From NCBI RefSeq assembly GCF_904846645.1, contig NZ_CAJHBO010000003.1:109083-173082 (forward strand): a stretch of DNA of 64,000 nt, read 5' to 3'. Numbering within the stretch: position 1 is the first letter of the stretch; every line of letters starts with the position of its first letter. Under the pieces are notes generated by a model. It was not told where the DNA came from and made no database searches. It saw only the letters and a list, made by a program, of their open reading frames with translations. This DNA is from Psychrobacter sp. Pi2-1. GTDB lineage: Bacteria; Pseudomonadota; Gammaproteobacteria; Pseudomonadales; Moraxellaceae. Positions 17,162 through 25,856 of this stretch are shown here, piece by piece. A program made the position numbers and the translations under genes.

Positions 17162-18697
17162 ATGTCTGCATCACCTTTAACACCACTGGACTATATTGCA
17201 GAAGGCTACTGGCAAGACTTCTTGGCTGGGCGTCCTATTGCGGGCGGTATAGCCTACGAAACTGAGCTGCGCGCTTGTATGCTAGACGAGTCACTTGAGA
17301 GTTTACAGCGTATTGATACGCTATTGTCCCAAGTGCGCCGAGATATGATCAAGAGTGGTATGTGGGATGAGATGACGCTGTTGGTCGATGAGCGCTATCG
17401 TAATTTCATGGTGTTTTTGGCGTTTTATGCCGGTCGTGTATTGGCGCAGCAGTGGCAAAGCAAGCCACATTGGTATGGTCAGTTTGAGCTGCGTAAACGT
17501 TACCCTGAGCTAACATTGATCACCGATGATTTTTATCAGCATATGGCGGTCGGTTATGATGATAGCGGGGTTAAAGAGCGCTTGTTTTTTGCACTAGAGC
17601 CAATAGGGCTGCGTCTGTTTGGTCATATTGATCGGCAGTTTGACGCAGTACTACAAGGCGGGCAAGTAGAGAGTGGGTTGTATCAAGCGGTTAGCCTTAG
17701 ACTACCAACTACTTTAAGCAACGATGTTCATTCAGTGCCTGAATTAACAGCGCATAAAGTAACAACAAGCAAAGCAACAACACATAAAGCAACCACTCAT
17801 CAAACCACTGAAAGCATCGTTCCGAGCGCAGATTCAAATACGCATGTCGGTACTAGTCAATTAAATGCTCCTCTTAACAAGCCAGAGGAAGTGTCGATAG
17901 GAGCTGAGTATAATCAAGCTAATGCAGTTGTAACTGACAGTGAGAGTCGCGCAATTCAGTCTGCTATGCCTGCTACGGTAACAACTGAGTTGCAAACAAG
18001 CGTAGTGCCTCCTGAGTCTGAGAGCTTGATAAAGCCTGAGCTGACTAAAGTAACGAAGCCAACAGCCAAGCCTGCGTTACCTGTAAAAAATACATCGACG
18101 TCAGAGATGTTTACGCAACTGCTCGTAGAGTTAGATGAGATAGCGGTGCCACAACCAACTGGTGATGTTCAATATCAGCAAGCACGCAAAGTATTAGATC
18201 AGTTCGAGCAGCATATTGCCAAACAGAACAAACCTCGTCGCCAAGTTATATTTTTAGATAATCATATCGCAGCAAAAAACAAAGCGCTGCTAATACTGCA
18301 AGCGGCTGCTGAAGATGGTAATACAGCGGCTATGCTACGTTTGGCCATGTATGAATTGTTAGGTGAAGGTTTGACAGCGGACAGTGACAATCAAAAAAAA
18401 TCTGGCGTAGAGTGGGTCAATCAAGCCGCCAGCAAAAACGACAGCCGTGCTCAGCGTCTACTCAGTAAAATGTACTACCAAGGAGTAGGGGTATCTCAAG
18501 ATATAGATAGCGGTAAATACTGGTTAGAGCAGGCAGCGGATAATGGTCATGCAGAAGCGGCCAATCTGGTTCAGCAATGGCAGCAAGCAGAAGTGCTGCT
18601 GACCACACAGAAGCAAGAGCAGCATAGCACCAAGCGTTATCAGATTTTAATTGGCGCAATCATCGCAGTCGCTTTATTGATAATAGTCATTATCTAA
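17162..18697 (+). CDS. Sel1-repeat protein with C-terminal membrane anchor
   Basis: I do not recognise a named gene. The first 190 residues form a globular domain (LDYIAEGYWQDFLAGRP, FYAGRVLAQQW, GLRLFGHIDRQFD) with no catalytic motif I can name. A long low-complexity linker rich in Thr, Ser, Pro and Glu follows, including a short tandem run of HKATT-like units at about 17752-17810. Two Sel1-type helical repeats (AMLRLAMYELLGEG and AQRLLSKMYYQGVGV) come next, and the protein ends with one hydrophobic helix (ILIGAIIAVALLIIVII). The layout suggests a tail-anchored scaffold with the Sel1 part facing the cytoplasm. Start 17162 (ATG) is preferred over an upstream TTG, with a GAGG box further away than ideal. 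Confidence 0.75.
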   Translation: MSASPLTPLDYIAEGYWQDFLAGRPIAGGIAYETELRACMLDESLESLQRIDTLLSQVRRDMIKSGMWDEMTLLVDERYRNFMVFLAFYAGRVLAQQWQSKPHWYGQFELRKRYPELTLITDDFYQHMAVGYDDSGVKERLFFALEPIGLRLFGHIDRQFDAVLQGGQVESGLYQAVSLRLPTTLSNDVHSVPELTAHKVTTSKATTHKATTHQTTESIVPSADSNTHVGTSQLNAPLNKPEEVSIGAEYNQANAVVTDSESRAIQSAMPATVTTELQTSVVPPESESLIKPELTKVTKPTAKPALPVKNTSTSEMFTQLLVELDEIAVPQPTGDVQYQQARKVLDQFEQHIAKQNKPRRQVIFLDNHIAAKNKALLILQAAAEDGNTAAMLRLAMYELLGEGLTADSDNQKKSGVEWVNQAASKNDSRAQRLLSKMYYQGVGVSQDIDSGKYWLEQAADNGHAEAANLVQQWQQAEVLLTTQKQEQHSTKRYQILIGAIIAVALLIIVII

Positions 18698-18829
18698 AAA
18701 TCATTATCTAATAACTATTTACTCAGTGACTTTTTAAAAGCTTATTGTTACAGCTTAAATTCAGGTAGAATTGGCGCGCTTTACCTTTACCCTTTTATTG
18801 TTTGATTCATAACTAATTTGGGCTGTTCC

Positions 18830-20386
18830 ATGCCATCATCTAATACCCCGTCTGACCACTCTGCAAATCCAATTGGCCCTGTATCATCGCCTAATCGTGC
18901 GGTACACGAGACACCTTTATATTATCAGTCTCTTATTGGGCTGCTAAAGCCATTATATCGTCTGCAAGTATGGCGTCGATCTCATAAAAACGACAATTAC
19001 CAGCAGGAAATCGATCAGCGTTTTGGCAAGCAGTATCCACCGCGTCCAGTGGTCCATGCTAATATCGATAAAGGAGTGATTTGGTGCCACGCAGTCTCAT
19101 TAGGTGAGACCAATACGGTCGCGCCTTTATTAGATATGTTATTGGCTAATGGCTATCAGATATGGTTGACCAATACGACTCAGACAGGTTTTGCCCGTGG
19201 TGCTAGTCGCTTTGCAGAAAAGATAGCTCAGGGTCAGATGAGTCACAGCTATGTGCCAGTCGACAGCCCTGCTGTGATCGAGACTTTCTTAACGCATGTG
19301 CAGCCGATCGCTGCACTGTTTGTAGAAACAGAGCTGTGGGCAAATATCTTGACCAAGTTATCCCAGCACCGTATTCCAAGTATTCTAGTCAATGGTCGAT
19401 TATCTGCTTCTTCTTTTCAGAGCTATCAAAAAATTGGTGCAGTCAGCGCCAGTATGATGAAAAACCTCTCCTTAATTATTGCGCAAGACAGCGACTCTGC
19501 TAAACGCTTTAGGCAACTAGGGGCTAGTAGCGCCCAAATTCGCGTGGCAGGCTCATTAAAGTGGGTAATCAATGCGTCCAAAACTGATGACCAAGCGGTA
19601 GAAGATAACCGTATTTATAGTAAGAAAGCTGATCTGCGAGCAGATTTTGGTATAGCAGATCGTCCTGTGTGGGTAGCTGCGAGTACTCATGATGGCGAAG
19701 AGGCAGCAGCGTTGTCATTGCAGCAGCAACTACTGTCTCAAGCCACATTAGCAGATACATTGCTTGTTATTGTCCCTAGACATCCTGAGCGTTTTGACGC
19801 AGTAGCAGAACTCATTCAGAAAACTGGGTTAAATATGGCTCGGCGCAGTGATGGAGACGTGATTGATGCAGATACGCAAGTCTATCTAGCAGACAGCATG
19901 GGTGAGATGATGACTTGGTATACATTGGCAAATGTAGCGTTTGTGGGTGGCTCGCTGGTAGATATTGGTGGGCATAATCCAGTAGAGCCTGCAAGTGTGG
20001 CCACGCCTGTACTGATGGGGCGTTATACTCAGTCTTGCCAAAGCGTGATAGACAAATTGGCTAGCGTAGGCGCTTTATATCAGCCAAGTAATGATTTTTA
20101 TTGTCAAATCGAGTCAAATCGCGCAAGTAGTACAGATGCACAGATAGTCAGTGATGATCAGTTAAAGGCGAACAAAAAAACTTCTCGTAAGGAAACAGTT
20201 TATAACCGTGAAGACGCTGTGAGCATTTATACGCAGCTGGCGACTTGGCTACGCAATTTGCCATTGGCCGCGCAGGCAGGGCAAGCTGGCGAGCAAATGA
20301 CGATACAGCAGCAAGCGGTATTGACTCGTCAATTTGCTATGATTGAAGACGCTATCGAGCTGTCTTCTAACCAAGATAATTTATGA
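18830..20386 (+). CDS. waaA: 3-deoxy-D-manno-octulosonic acid (KDO) transferase
   Basis: WaaA (KdtA) adds KDO to lipid IVA at the inner membrane to begin the LPS core. The glycosyltransferase 30 N-terminal domain shows WCHAVSLGETN, TNTTQTGF and VETELWANIL. The C-terminal half carries WVAASTHDGEE, PRHPERF and the nucleotide-sugar-binding signature FVGGSLVDIGGHNPVEPA. The 518 aa exceed E. coli WaaA (425) through extra N-terminal sequence (about 40 residues) and an insertion near residues 425-455. Start 18830 is the first ATG. The stop overlaps the rsmE start by 4 bp (ATGA), so the genes are coupled. Confidence 0.93.
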   Translation: MPSSNTPSDHSANPIGPVSSPNRAVHETPLYYQSLIGLLKPLYRLQVWRRSHKNDNYQQEIDQRFGKQYPPRPVVHANIDKGVIWCHAVSLGETNTVAPLLDMLLANGYQIWLTNTTQTGFARGASRFAEKIAQGQMSHSYVPVDSPAVIETFLTHVQPIAALFVETELWANILTKLSQHRIPSILVNGRLSASSFQSYQKIGAVSASMMKNLSLIIAQDSDSAKRFRQLGASSAQIRVAGSLKWVINASKTDDQAVEDNRIYSKKADLRADFGIADRPVWVAASTHDGEEAAALSLQQQLLSQATLADTLLVIVPRHPERFDAVAELIQKTGLNMARRSDGDVIDADTQVYLADSMGEMMTWYTLANVAFVGGSLVDIGGHNPVEPASVATPVLMGRYTQSCQSVIDKLASVGALYQPSNDFYCQIESNRASSTDAQIVSDDQLKANKKTSRKETVYNREDAVSIYTQLATWLRNLPLAAQAGQAGEQMTIQQQAVLTRQFAMIEDAIELSSNQDNL

Positions 20387-21105
20387 ACTGTATATTATTG
20401 CCCGCTAAAAATCTCTCAGCAGACGCAGCAAAAATCGATGCTTTGTCTCAAGTCAGCCATGTGACTAAAGTGCTAGGAGCAAAAGTCGGTGATACGCTTA
20501 AAATTGGCCAAATCAACGGCAATCTTGGTACGGCTGTTATCGAAGATATTACCGCTGACAGCATTCAGTTAAGTAACGTTCAGCTCAATACTGTGCCGCC
20601 TACCAAATTAGACTTAACTGTTATTCTGGCGTTACCGCGCCCTAAAGTGCTACGGCGATTGATTATGGATATGACGGCGCTTGGTGTACGCGATATCATT
20701 CTTATCAATAGCTACCGTACCCAAAAAAGCTATTGGCAAAGTCCAATGCTTGAGCGGATTGACGAGTTTGTATTAGAAGGCCTACAGCAAAGCATCGATA
20801 CAATTGTTCCTAGTATTACGCTACAAAAACGTTTTAAGCCATTTGTTGAAGACACACTGGCAAGCCTAATGAGCAATCGAGCGATTGTCGCGCATCCTTA
20901 TAGTCAGCAGTCTTTTTCTGAGTTTTTACAACAGCAACCATCACGACAGCTACCAAATCTAGTCTGCATAGGTGCTGAAGGTGGCTGGATCGACTATGAG
21001 ATAGAGCTACTGTCAGCACAAGGCTGCACACCTGTACATATAGGCTCTCGTATCTTACGTACAGAAGCTGCAGTCAATGCGATTTTAGGGCAATGGTTGC
21101 TTTAG
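20383..21105 (+). CDS. rsmE: 16S rRNA (uracil(1498)-N(3))-methyltransferase
   Basis: RsmE is a SPOUT-class methyltransferase that modifies U1498 in 16S rRNA. An N-terminal PUA-like domain is followed by the knotted domain, with IGAEGGWIDYEIELL and the C-terminal knot motif LGSRILRTEAA-type sequence (IGSRILRTEAAVNAIL). The length of 240 aa is typical. Its start overlaps the waaA stop as ATGA. Confidence 0.94.
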   Translation: MNCILLPAKNLSADAAKIDALSQVSHVTKVLGAKVGDTLKIGQINGNLGTAVIEDITADSIQLSNVQLNTVPPTKLDLTVILALPRPKVLRRLIMDMTALGVRDIILINSYRTQKSYWQSPMLERIDEFVLEGLQQSIDTIVPSITLQKRFKPFVEDTLASLMSNRAIVAHPYSQQSFSEFLQQQPSRQLPNLVCIGAEGGWIDYEIELLSAQGCTPVHIGSRILRTEAAVNAILGQWLL

Positions 21106-21225
21106 ATGGACACTAAAACGCGTCGCTAGACCAAACTATTGAAAGAACTGGGCCGCTAAAAATAGCTCTTAAAAATCAATGCTAAAGACTCATCACAGGT
21201 ATATTTGCCAGTTAAACAAATGTAT

Positions 21226-21253
21226 TGATAATTAATCTCACTTCCATTAGTAT
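21226..21253 (+). promoter_or_regulatory. Putative Fur-controlled promoter of the iron-uptake operon
   Basis: TTGATA (21225-21230) and TAGTAT (21248-21253) with a 17-bp gap look like a -35/-10 pair. TGATAAT-T-AATCTCA at 21226-21240 matches 12 of 14 bases of the Fur 7-1-7 consensus and overlaps the -35. Its place ahead of a ferric-iron importer supports iron repression. Inference from consensus only. Confidence 0.45.
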
Positions 21254-21372
21254 GTTGCTTTGATATATTATGGCCTGATTACTGCTAGCGCTTAGCAAGT
21301 CATCGTTATAATCACTGTTATTTTGTCTCACTATACATCTTACTTTTTTATAGCATTACTATGGGGAAAACC

Positions 21373-22497
21373 ATGTCATTGAACGCTATCAGCGCTAATC
21401 TAACCTCTACGAAGCTTATCCTACCTGCAGCCGTATTTGGCATGATGTTGGGTCTGGCAGGTTGTAGTAATTCTTCAACCACAGAAGAGAACGTAGAAGT
21501 AGAGTCAACAGAAACAGGTGCTGAGCAGCAAGCAGCAACTGACGAAGCGACGACTGCTGATAGTCAGACGATTACTATCTACTCATCACGTAATGAGCAG
21601 CTGATTAAGCCATTGCTAGATCGCTATACTGAGCAAACAGGCGTAAAAGTTGAGTTGGTCACGGACAAAACAGGTCCACTCATGGCGCGTTTGCAAGCGG
21701 AAGGTCAGAATACTCCAGCTGATATGCTATTGACCGTTGATGCTGGTAACTTATGGCAAGCTGCAGAGCAAGGCCTATTGCAGCCAGTATCATCTACTGT
21801 GTTAGAAGCTAACGTCCCTGCAAAATACCGTGATCCAAAAGGTCAGTGGACAGGTCTGTCACTACGTGCACGTACTATCTTCTATGACCCAAGCAAAGTC
21901 ACTGCTGACCAGTTGTCTACTTATGCAGATTTGGCCGATCCAAAATGGAAAGGCAAACTATGCTTACGTACCTCTAAAAAGGTTTATAACCAATCGCTTG
22001 TCGCTAGCATGATGGAGCATTTGGGACCAGAAAAAACAGAAGAAGTAATTCGCGGTTGGGTTGATAACCTAGCGACTGATGTGTTCAGTGATGACACTAG
22101 TATGCTAGAAGCTATCGCTGCTGGTCAGTGTGAAGTCGGTATCGCCAATAGTTACTACTATGGTCGTCTATTGGACGAAAAACCAAACTTCCCTGTGAAG
22201 ATATTCTGGGCAAACCAAGATACTACTGGTACGCACGTAAACATCTCAGGCGCTGGCGTGGTTGCAGGTTCGGACAATCCAGATGGTACGCTTAAGCTGA
22301 TAGAATGGTTGTCATCTGACGAGGCACAAGGTCTCTATGCCAGCTCTGACAAAGAATTCCCAGTAAAAGTAGGTATCGACGAGTCAGACATGCTCAGATC
22401 ATGGGGTGAGTTCAAAAAAGACGATATCAATGTACAGAAATTCGGTGAACTACAAACTCAAGCTATCCAAATGATGGACAAAGCGGGTTATAAATAA
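21373..22497 (+). CDS. fbpA: Ferric iron ABC transporter substrate-binding lipoprotein
   Basis: This periplasmic iron-binding protein (FbpA/FutA/AfuA type) feeds the permease and ATPase encoded next. A lipoprotein signal ends in lipobox LAGC, then an acidic Glu/Thr/Ala-rich spacer leads to the binding fold starting ITIYSSRNEQLIKPLLDRY. A Tyr pair in NSYYYGRLL is where family members place their Fe3+ ligands. Start 21373 is preferred over the ATG at 21361 because GGGGA lies 8 nt upstream of it. Signs of Fur control lie about 130 bp upstream. A 199-bp gap holding an inverted-repeat element separates it from fbpB. Confidence 0.9.
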   Translation: MSLNAISANLTSTKLILPAAVFGMMLGLAGCSNSSTTEENVEVESTETGAEQQAATDEATTADSQTITIYSSRNEQLIKPLLDRYTEQTGVKVELVTDKTGPLMARLQAEGQNTPADMLLTVDAGNLWQAAEQGLLQPVSSTVLEANVPAKYRDPKGQWTGLSLRARTIFYDPSKVTADQLSTYADLADPKWKGKLCLRTSKKVYNQSLVASMMEHLGPEKTEEVIRGWVDNLATDVFSDDTSMLEAIAAGQCEVGIANSYYYGRLLDEKPNFPVKIFWANQDTTGTHVNISGAGVVAGSDNPDGTLKLIEWLSSDEAQGLYASSDKEFPVKVGIDESDMLRSWGEFKKDDINVQKFGELQTQAIQMMDKAGYK

Positions 22498-22516
22498 GGG
22501 ATCGCCAGTAATAGTG

Positions 22517-22654
22517 ATACCAATCTTGAAATCATAACTTTTAGACAATAGTTCTCAAAACAGTAGCTTTTAAACAACAGCTTTTAAAGAATAGGTTCAA
22601 AGGTTAGTCGTTATAGATGAGCTATTCAGATAATGACGATTTTGAGGTTGGTAT
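22517..22654. repeat. Imperfect inverted-repeat element (MITE-like) between fbpA and fbpB
   Basis: The ends ATACCAATCTTGAAATC (left) and the complement of GATTTTGAGGTTGGTAT (right) match over about 15 of 19 positions, including an exact 7-bp terminus. They enclose 138 bp. Inside are near-direct repeats of CAGTAGCTTTTAAA and CAACAGCTTTTAAA. No coding frame is present. The form suggests a non-autonomous mobile element or a long RNA structure. Confidence 0.45.
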
Positions 22655-22696
22655 AAGCTTACAAGGTCTCTATACGTATGACACGGTAATGATAAT

Positions 22697-24373
22697 ATGA
22701 TCACAACGCCAGATGCGTCTGTTAGTCAAAATGATACTGTCAATAACGGTGTTAACGACCAGCAGACTGTCAGCCAAGACCATGCCCTTCGTAAACGTAT
22801 TATCTCGAAATCAGTCTTAGGGCTGATTTCGTTGTTTATGCTAGTACCGATTTTAATCGTGCTGCTGTCGTGGACACAGCCAGTGGCAGAGATTTGGACA
22901 CACATGGCAGATTATGTACTGCCGCAAGTGCTTAAAAACACGGCGATTTTATTGCTTATGGTGACTGTCGTTTCAGGCACTATTGGTACTGCTTTGGCTT
23001 GGGTCACTAGTATGTATCGTTTCCCTGGTCAGCGTTTTTTTTCGTGGGCATTGATGTTGCCACTTGCCATCCCTGCTTATGTTTTGGCATTTGTCACTAT
23101 CGGGATTGTTGATTTTAGTGGGCCGCTACAGACAGCTTTACGCGATTCTGGTATCAGTACTGCTATACCGTCGATAAGGAATGTATGGGGCGCAGGCTTG
23201 GTATTATCGCTAGCGTTTTACCCTTATGTATATTTGCTCGCGCGTCAGGCATTTTTGTCGCAAGGCAGGCGAGCGATAGAAGCGGGGCAAATGCTTGGTT
23301 TGAGTCGTAGCCATGTATTTTTTCGTCTGGCGCTACCGCAAGCACTGCCTTGGATTATAGGTGGCTTATTGCTAGCTAGTATGGAAACCTTAGCGGATTT
23401 TGGTGCAGTATCGGTATTCAATGTTGATACTTTTACTACCGCCATTTATAAAGCATGGTTTGGTTTTTTTAGTTTGACCACAGCGGCTCAGCTAGCAGCC
23501 TTGCTCATTGGTGTGATATTTATTGTGGTATTGTTTGAGCAGTATTGGCAAGCGAAGCGTGGTAGTTCACTTACCCAAGGTAGCAGCCAACGCTTTGACG
23601 CCAGTAAACCTGCTAAGCTGGCCATGACACTGCTGTGTACGCTCATCTTTTTAGTTGCCTTTTTAATTCCTTTTTTACAGCTTATCTATTGGACAGCACT
23701 GAATTTTCGCCAAGATTTTGATGCGCGTTACATTGATTTTGTCACTAACAGCCTCATGATTGCTAGTATGACCACGCTGTTTATTGCCTTTTTGGCGATT
23801 ATCATTGCGTGGATCAAACGGCAGTATCCTGATAAATCGACTAAGCTAATGACCACTTTAGCCAATTTAGGCTATGTCGTACCGGGGACTGTGTTGGCGG
23901 TAGGGATATTTATACCTATTGCGTGGCTTGATAATCATATGATTGCTTTTGGTATCACCTCACAGCAAGTGCTTTCTGGCAGTGTCATTGTTATGCTAAT
24001 GGCGTTATCGACGCGTTTTATGACGGTGAGTTTTCAGCCAGTTGACAGACAATTGCAGCGATTGACAGTCAATCAAGAAGCTGCTGCAAAATTACTGAGC
24101 GACAGTCCTTATCAGCGCTGGCGTCATGTGATGCTGCCTGTGCTTAGCCCTGGCGTATTGACTGCATTATTGATGGGCTTTGTCGAAGTGATGAAAGAGA
24201 TGCCCATTACGCTGATGACACGGCGTCAAGGCTGGGATACGCTTGCAGTACGAGTGTTTGAAATGACGAGCGAAGGTATGTGGGGACGAGCCGCATTACC
24301 GAGTTTGCTAATCGTGCTGGTTGGTTTGCTCCCTGTTTGGATATTACTGCGTCAAAGTGACAAACACAGTTAG
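22697..24373 (+). CDS. fbpB: Ferric iron ABC transporter permease (fused double-domain)
   Basis: The 558-aa inner-membrane protein has two BPD_transp_1 halves of about six helices each, as in FbpB and ThiP-like permeases. Each half has an EAA loop for contact with the ATPase: AGQMLGLSRSHVFFRLALPQALP in the first half and AAKLLSDSPYQRWRHVMLPVLSP in the second (given here in parts of the family pattern G-x-L-P). MKEMPITLMTRRQGWDTLAVR near the end is typical of iron permeases. It lies between fbpA and fbpC and shares their strand. Confidence 0.92.
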   Translation: MITTPDASVSQNDTVNNGVNDQQTVSQDHALRKRIISKSVLGLISLFMLVPILIVLLSWTQPVAEIWTHMADYVLPQVLKNTAILLLMVTVVSGTIGTALAWVTSMYRFPGQRFFSWALMLPLAIPAYVLAFVTIGIVDFSGPLQTALRDSGISTAIPSIRNVWGAGLVLSLAFYPYVYLLARQAFLSQGRRAIEAGQMLGLSRSHVFFRLALPQALPWIIGGLLLASMETLADFGAVSVFNVDTFTTAIYKAWFGFFSLTTAAQLAALLIGVIFIVVLFEQYWQAKRGSSLTQGSSQRFDASKPAKLAMTLLCTLIFLVAFLIPFLQLIYWTALNFRQDFDARYIDFVTNSLMIASMTTLFIAFLAIIIAWIKRQYPDKSTKLMTTLANLGYVVPGTVLAVGIFIPIAWLDNHMIAFGITSQQVLSGSVIVMLMALSTRFMTVSFQPVDRQLQRLTVNQEAAAKLLSDSPYQRWRHVMLPVLSPGVLTALLMGFVEVMKEMPITLMTRRQGWDTLAVRVFEMTSEGMWGRAALPSLLIVLVGLLPVWILLRQSDKHS

Positions 24374-24461
24374 TAACAACAAAGCTAATAGCAATAATTT
24401 GACATAAGTTTAACAGCACACTCGTAGTGTCAGCTATATTATAATTTGCTCTATTTTATCG

Positions 24462-25823
24462 ATGGTTTTACTTACTAATAGCGAACTGGTACCGTCTATG
24501 TACACTGATTCAATGAACGACTCCACAAATTCTAAGTCAGAAAAGGCTCGGGCTAGTCATATGCCTGTAGCAAAGTCACCACTGTCACAAAATAGAATCA
24601 ATCCAGTTCAGCCGAATAAAACTGTAGAACAAAGCAATACCTCACAACAAAATACTGAGAAATATATCGCGACAGATCCTTATTTTAGTGTGCAAAATCT
24701 CATCGTAGGCTATGACGATACTATTGTTGTCAATGGTCTATCATTGATGCTGGAGCAAGGCGAGATTGGTTGCTTCTTAGGTTATAGCGGCTGCGGGAAG
24801 ACAACAGCGCTTCGAGCAATCGCGGGACTGGAGCAAAGTCGCGGCGGCACTATCTACCTAAACAATCAACGCCTAACTGAAAAGACAGCTCGCCAATCAT
24901 TTGCAGTTGCACCAGCCAAGCGTGGCATGGGCATGGTGTTTCAAGACTATGCTCTGTTTGGTCATTTAAGCGTGGCAAAAAACATCGCCTTTGGTCTTAA
25001 TAAATGGTCAGCTGCTGACAAAAAAGCTCGAGTGGCTGAGATGCTAAGCTTAGTTGAATTGACTGAGCATGCGGATAAACGTCCTAATGAGCTATCTGGT
25101 GGTCAGCAGCAGCGTGTGGCTCTTGCAAGAGCGCTCGCCCCAAAACCAAAACTACTATTACTTGATGAACCGTTCTCTAATCTAGATGTGGTACTGCGTG
25201 AGTCATTGGCAATGAATGTCCGTGATATTCTCAAACGTACTAATACCACAGCGATTTTGGTCACTCATGATCAAAATGAAGCGTTCGCGCTAGCGGATAA
25301 AGTAGGGGTCATGGACAAGGGCAGATTGGTACAGTGGGCCAGACCAAGCGAGCTGTATCATGAGCCTGTCAGTCCTTTTGTCGCTGAGTTCGTAGGCGAA
25401 GGCGCCATGATCGATGGCATTATCAATGATGGACATGTCAAGACGGCACTAGGTAATATTTATCGCCGCATGGAAGTCTATGATGAATCGGGTCAGCCGC
25501 AGTATTGTGCATATGATTATCCAAATGGTACGCCAATCAAAGTACTCGTGCGCCCTGATGATATCATTCATGATGATGACAGTACGCAGACAGCTTTGGT
25601 TATCGGACGTGTGTTTCGCGGTGCCAACTATTTGTACCGTCTGCAGTTAGACGACGGACAGACTGTCTTATCATTGGTTGCGAGCCATCATAACCATGCA
25701 ATCGGCTCGCATATTGGCATTCTGCCTTTGTTAGAGCATGTCGTAGTCTTCGATGAAAAAGACATCAATGCCACTACTTGGTCAGAATACGATAGATCAT
25801 CGAGAATGGATGAAGAGGTTTAG
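24462..25823 (+). CDS. fbpC: Ferric iron ABC transporter ATP-binding protein
   Basis: This is the ATPase of the iron importer. Walker A is GYSGCGKTT, the signature LSGGQQQRV, Walker B LLLLDEPFSNLD, and the switch His is in VTHDQNEA. A TOBE-type C-terminal domain follows (about 300-450). There are about 75 polar Ser/Asn/Gln-rich residues before the first strand (YFSVQNLIVGY), which the family normally lacks. A TATAAT at 24440-24445 sits very close to the listed ATG, so the real start may be one of the later ATGs (24498 or 24513). It is not ModC: it is coupled to fbpAB and lies 10 kb from modAB. Confidence 0.9.
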   Translation: MVLLTNSELVPSMYTDSMNDSTNSKSEKARASHMPVAKSPLSQNRINPVQPNKTVEQSNTSQQNTEKYIATDPYFSVQNLIVGYDDTIVVNGLSLMLEQGEIGCFLGYSGCGKTTALRAIAGLEQSRGGTIYLNNQRLTEKTARQSFAVAPAKRGMGMVFQDYALFGHLSVAKNIAFGLNKWSAADKKARVAEMLSLVELTEHADKRPNELSGGQQQRVALARALAPKPKLLLLDEPFSNLDVVLRESLAMNVRDILKRTNTTAILVTHDQNEAFALADKVGVMDKGRLVQWARPSELYHEPVSPFVAEFVGEGAMIDGIINDGHVKTALGNIYRRMEVYDESGQPQYCAYDYPNGTPIKVLVRPDDIIHDDDSTQTALVIGRVFRGANYLYRLQLDDGQTVLSLVASHHNHAIGSHIGILPLLEHVVVFDEKDINATTWSEYDRSSRMDEEV

Positions 25824-25856
25824 CCATCTTTACAATTATTGAGCTGTTGTCTCAAT

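Noticed and set aside
17752..17810. Short tandem repeats as a possible CRISPR-like or phase-variable tract
   Set aside because: The units are degenerate, in frame and within a coding linker. There are no spacers of fixed length and no homopolymer tract.
24462..25823. Could this ABC ATPase be the missing ModC?
   Set aside because: It is linked to an iron-type binding protein and double permease with matching EAA loops. It lies 10 kb away from modB.
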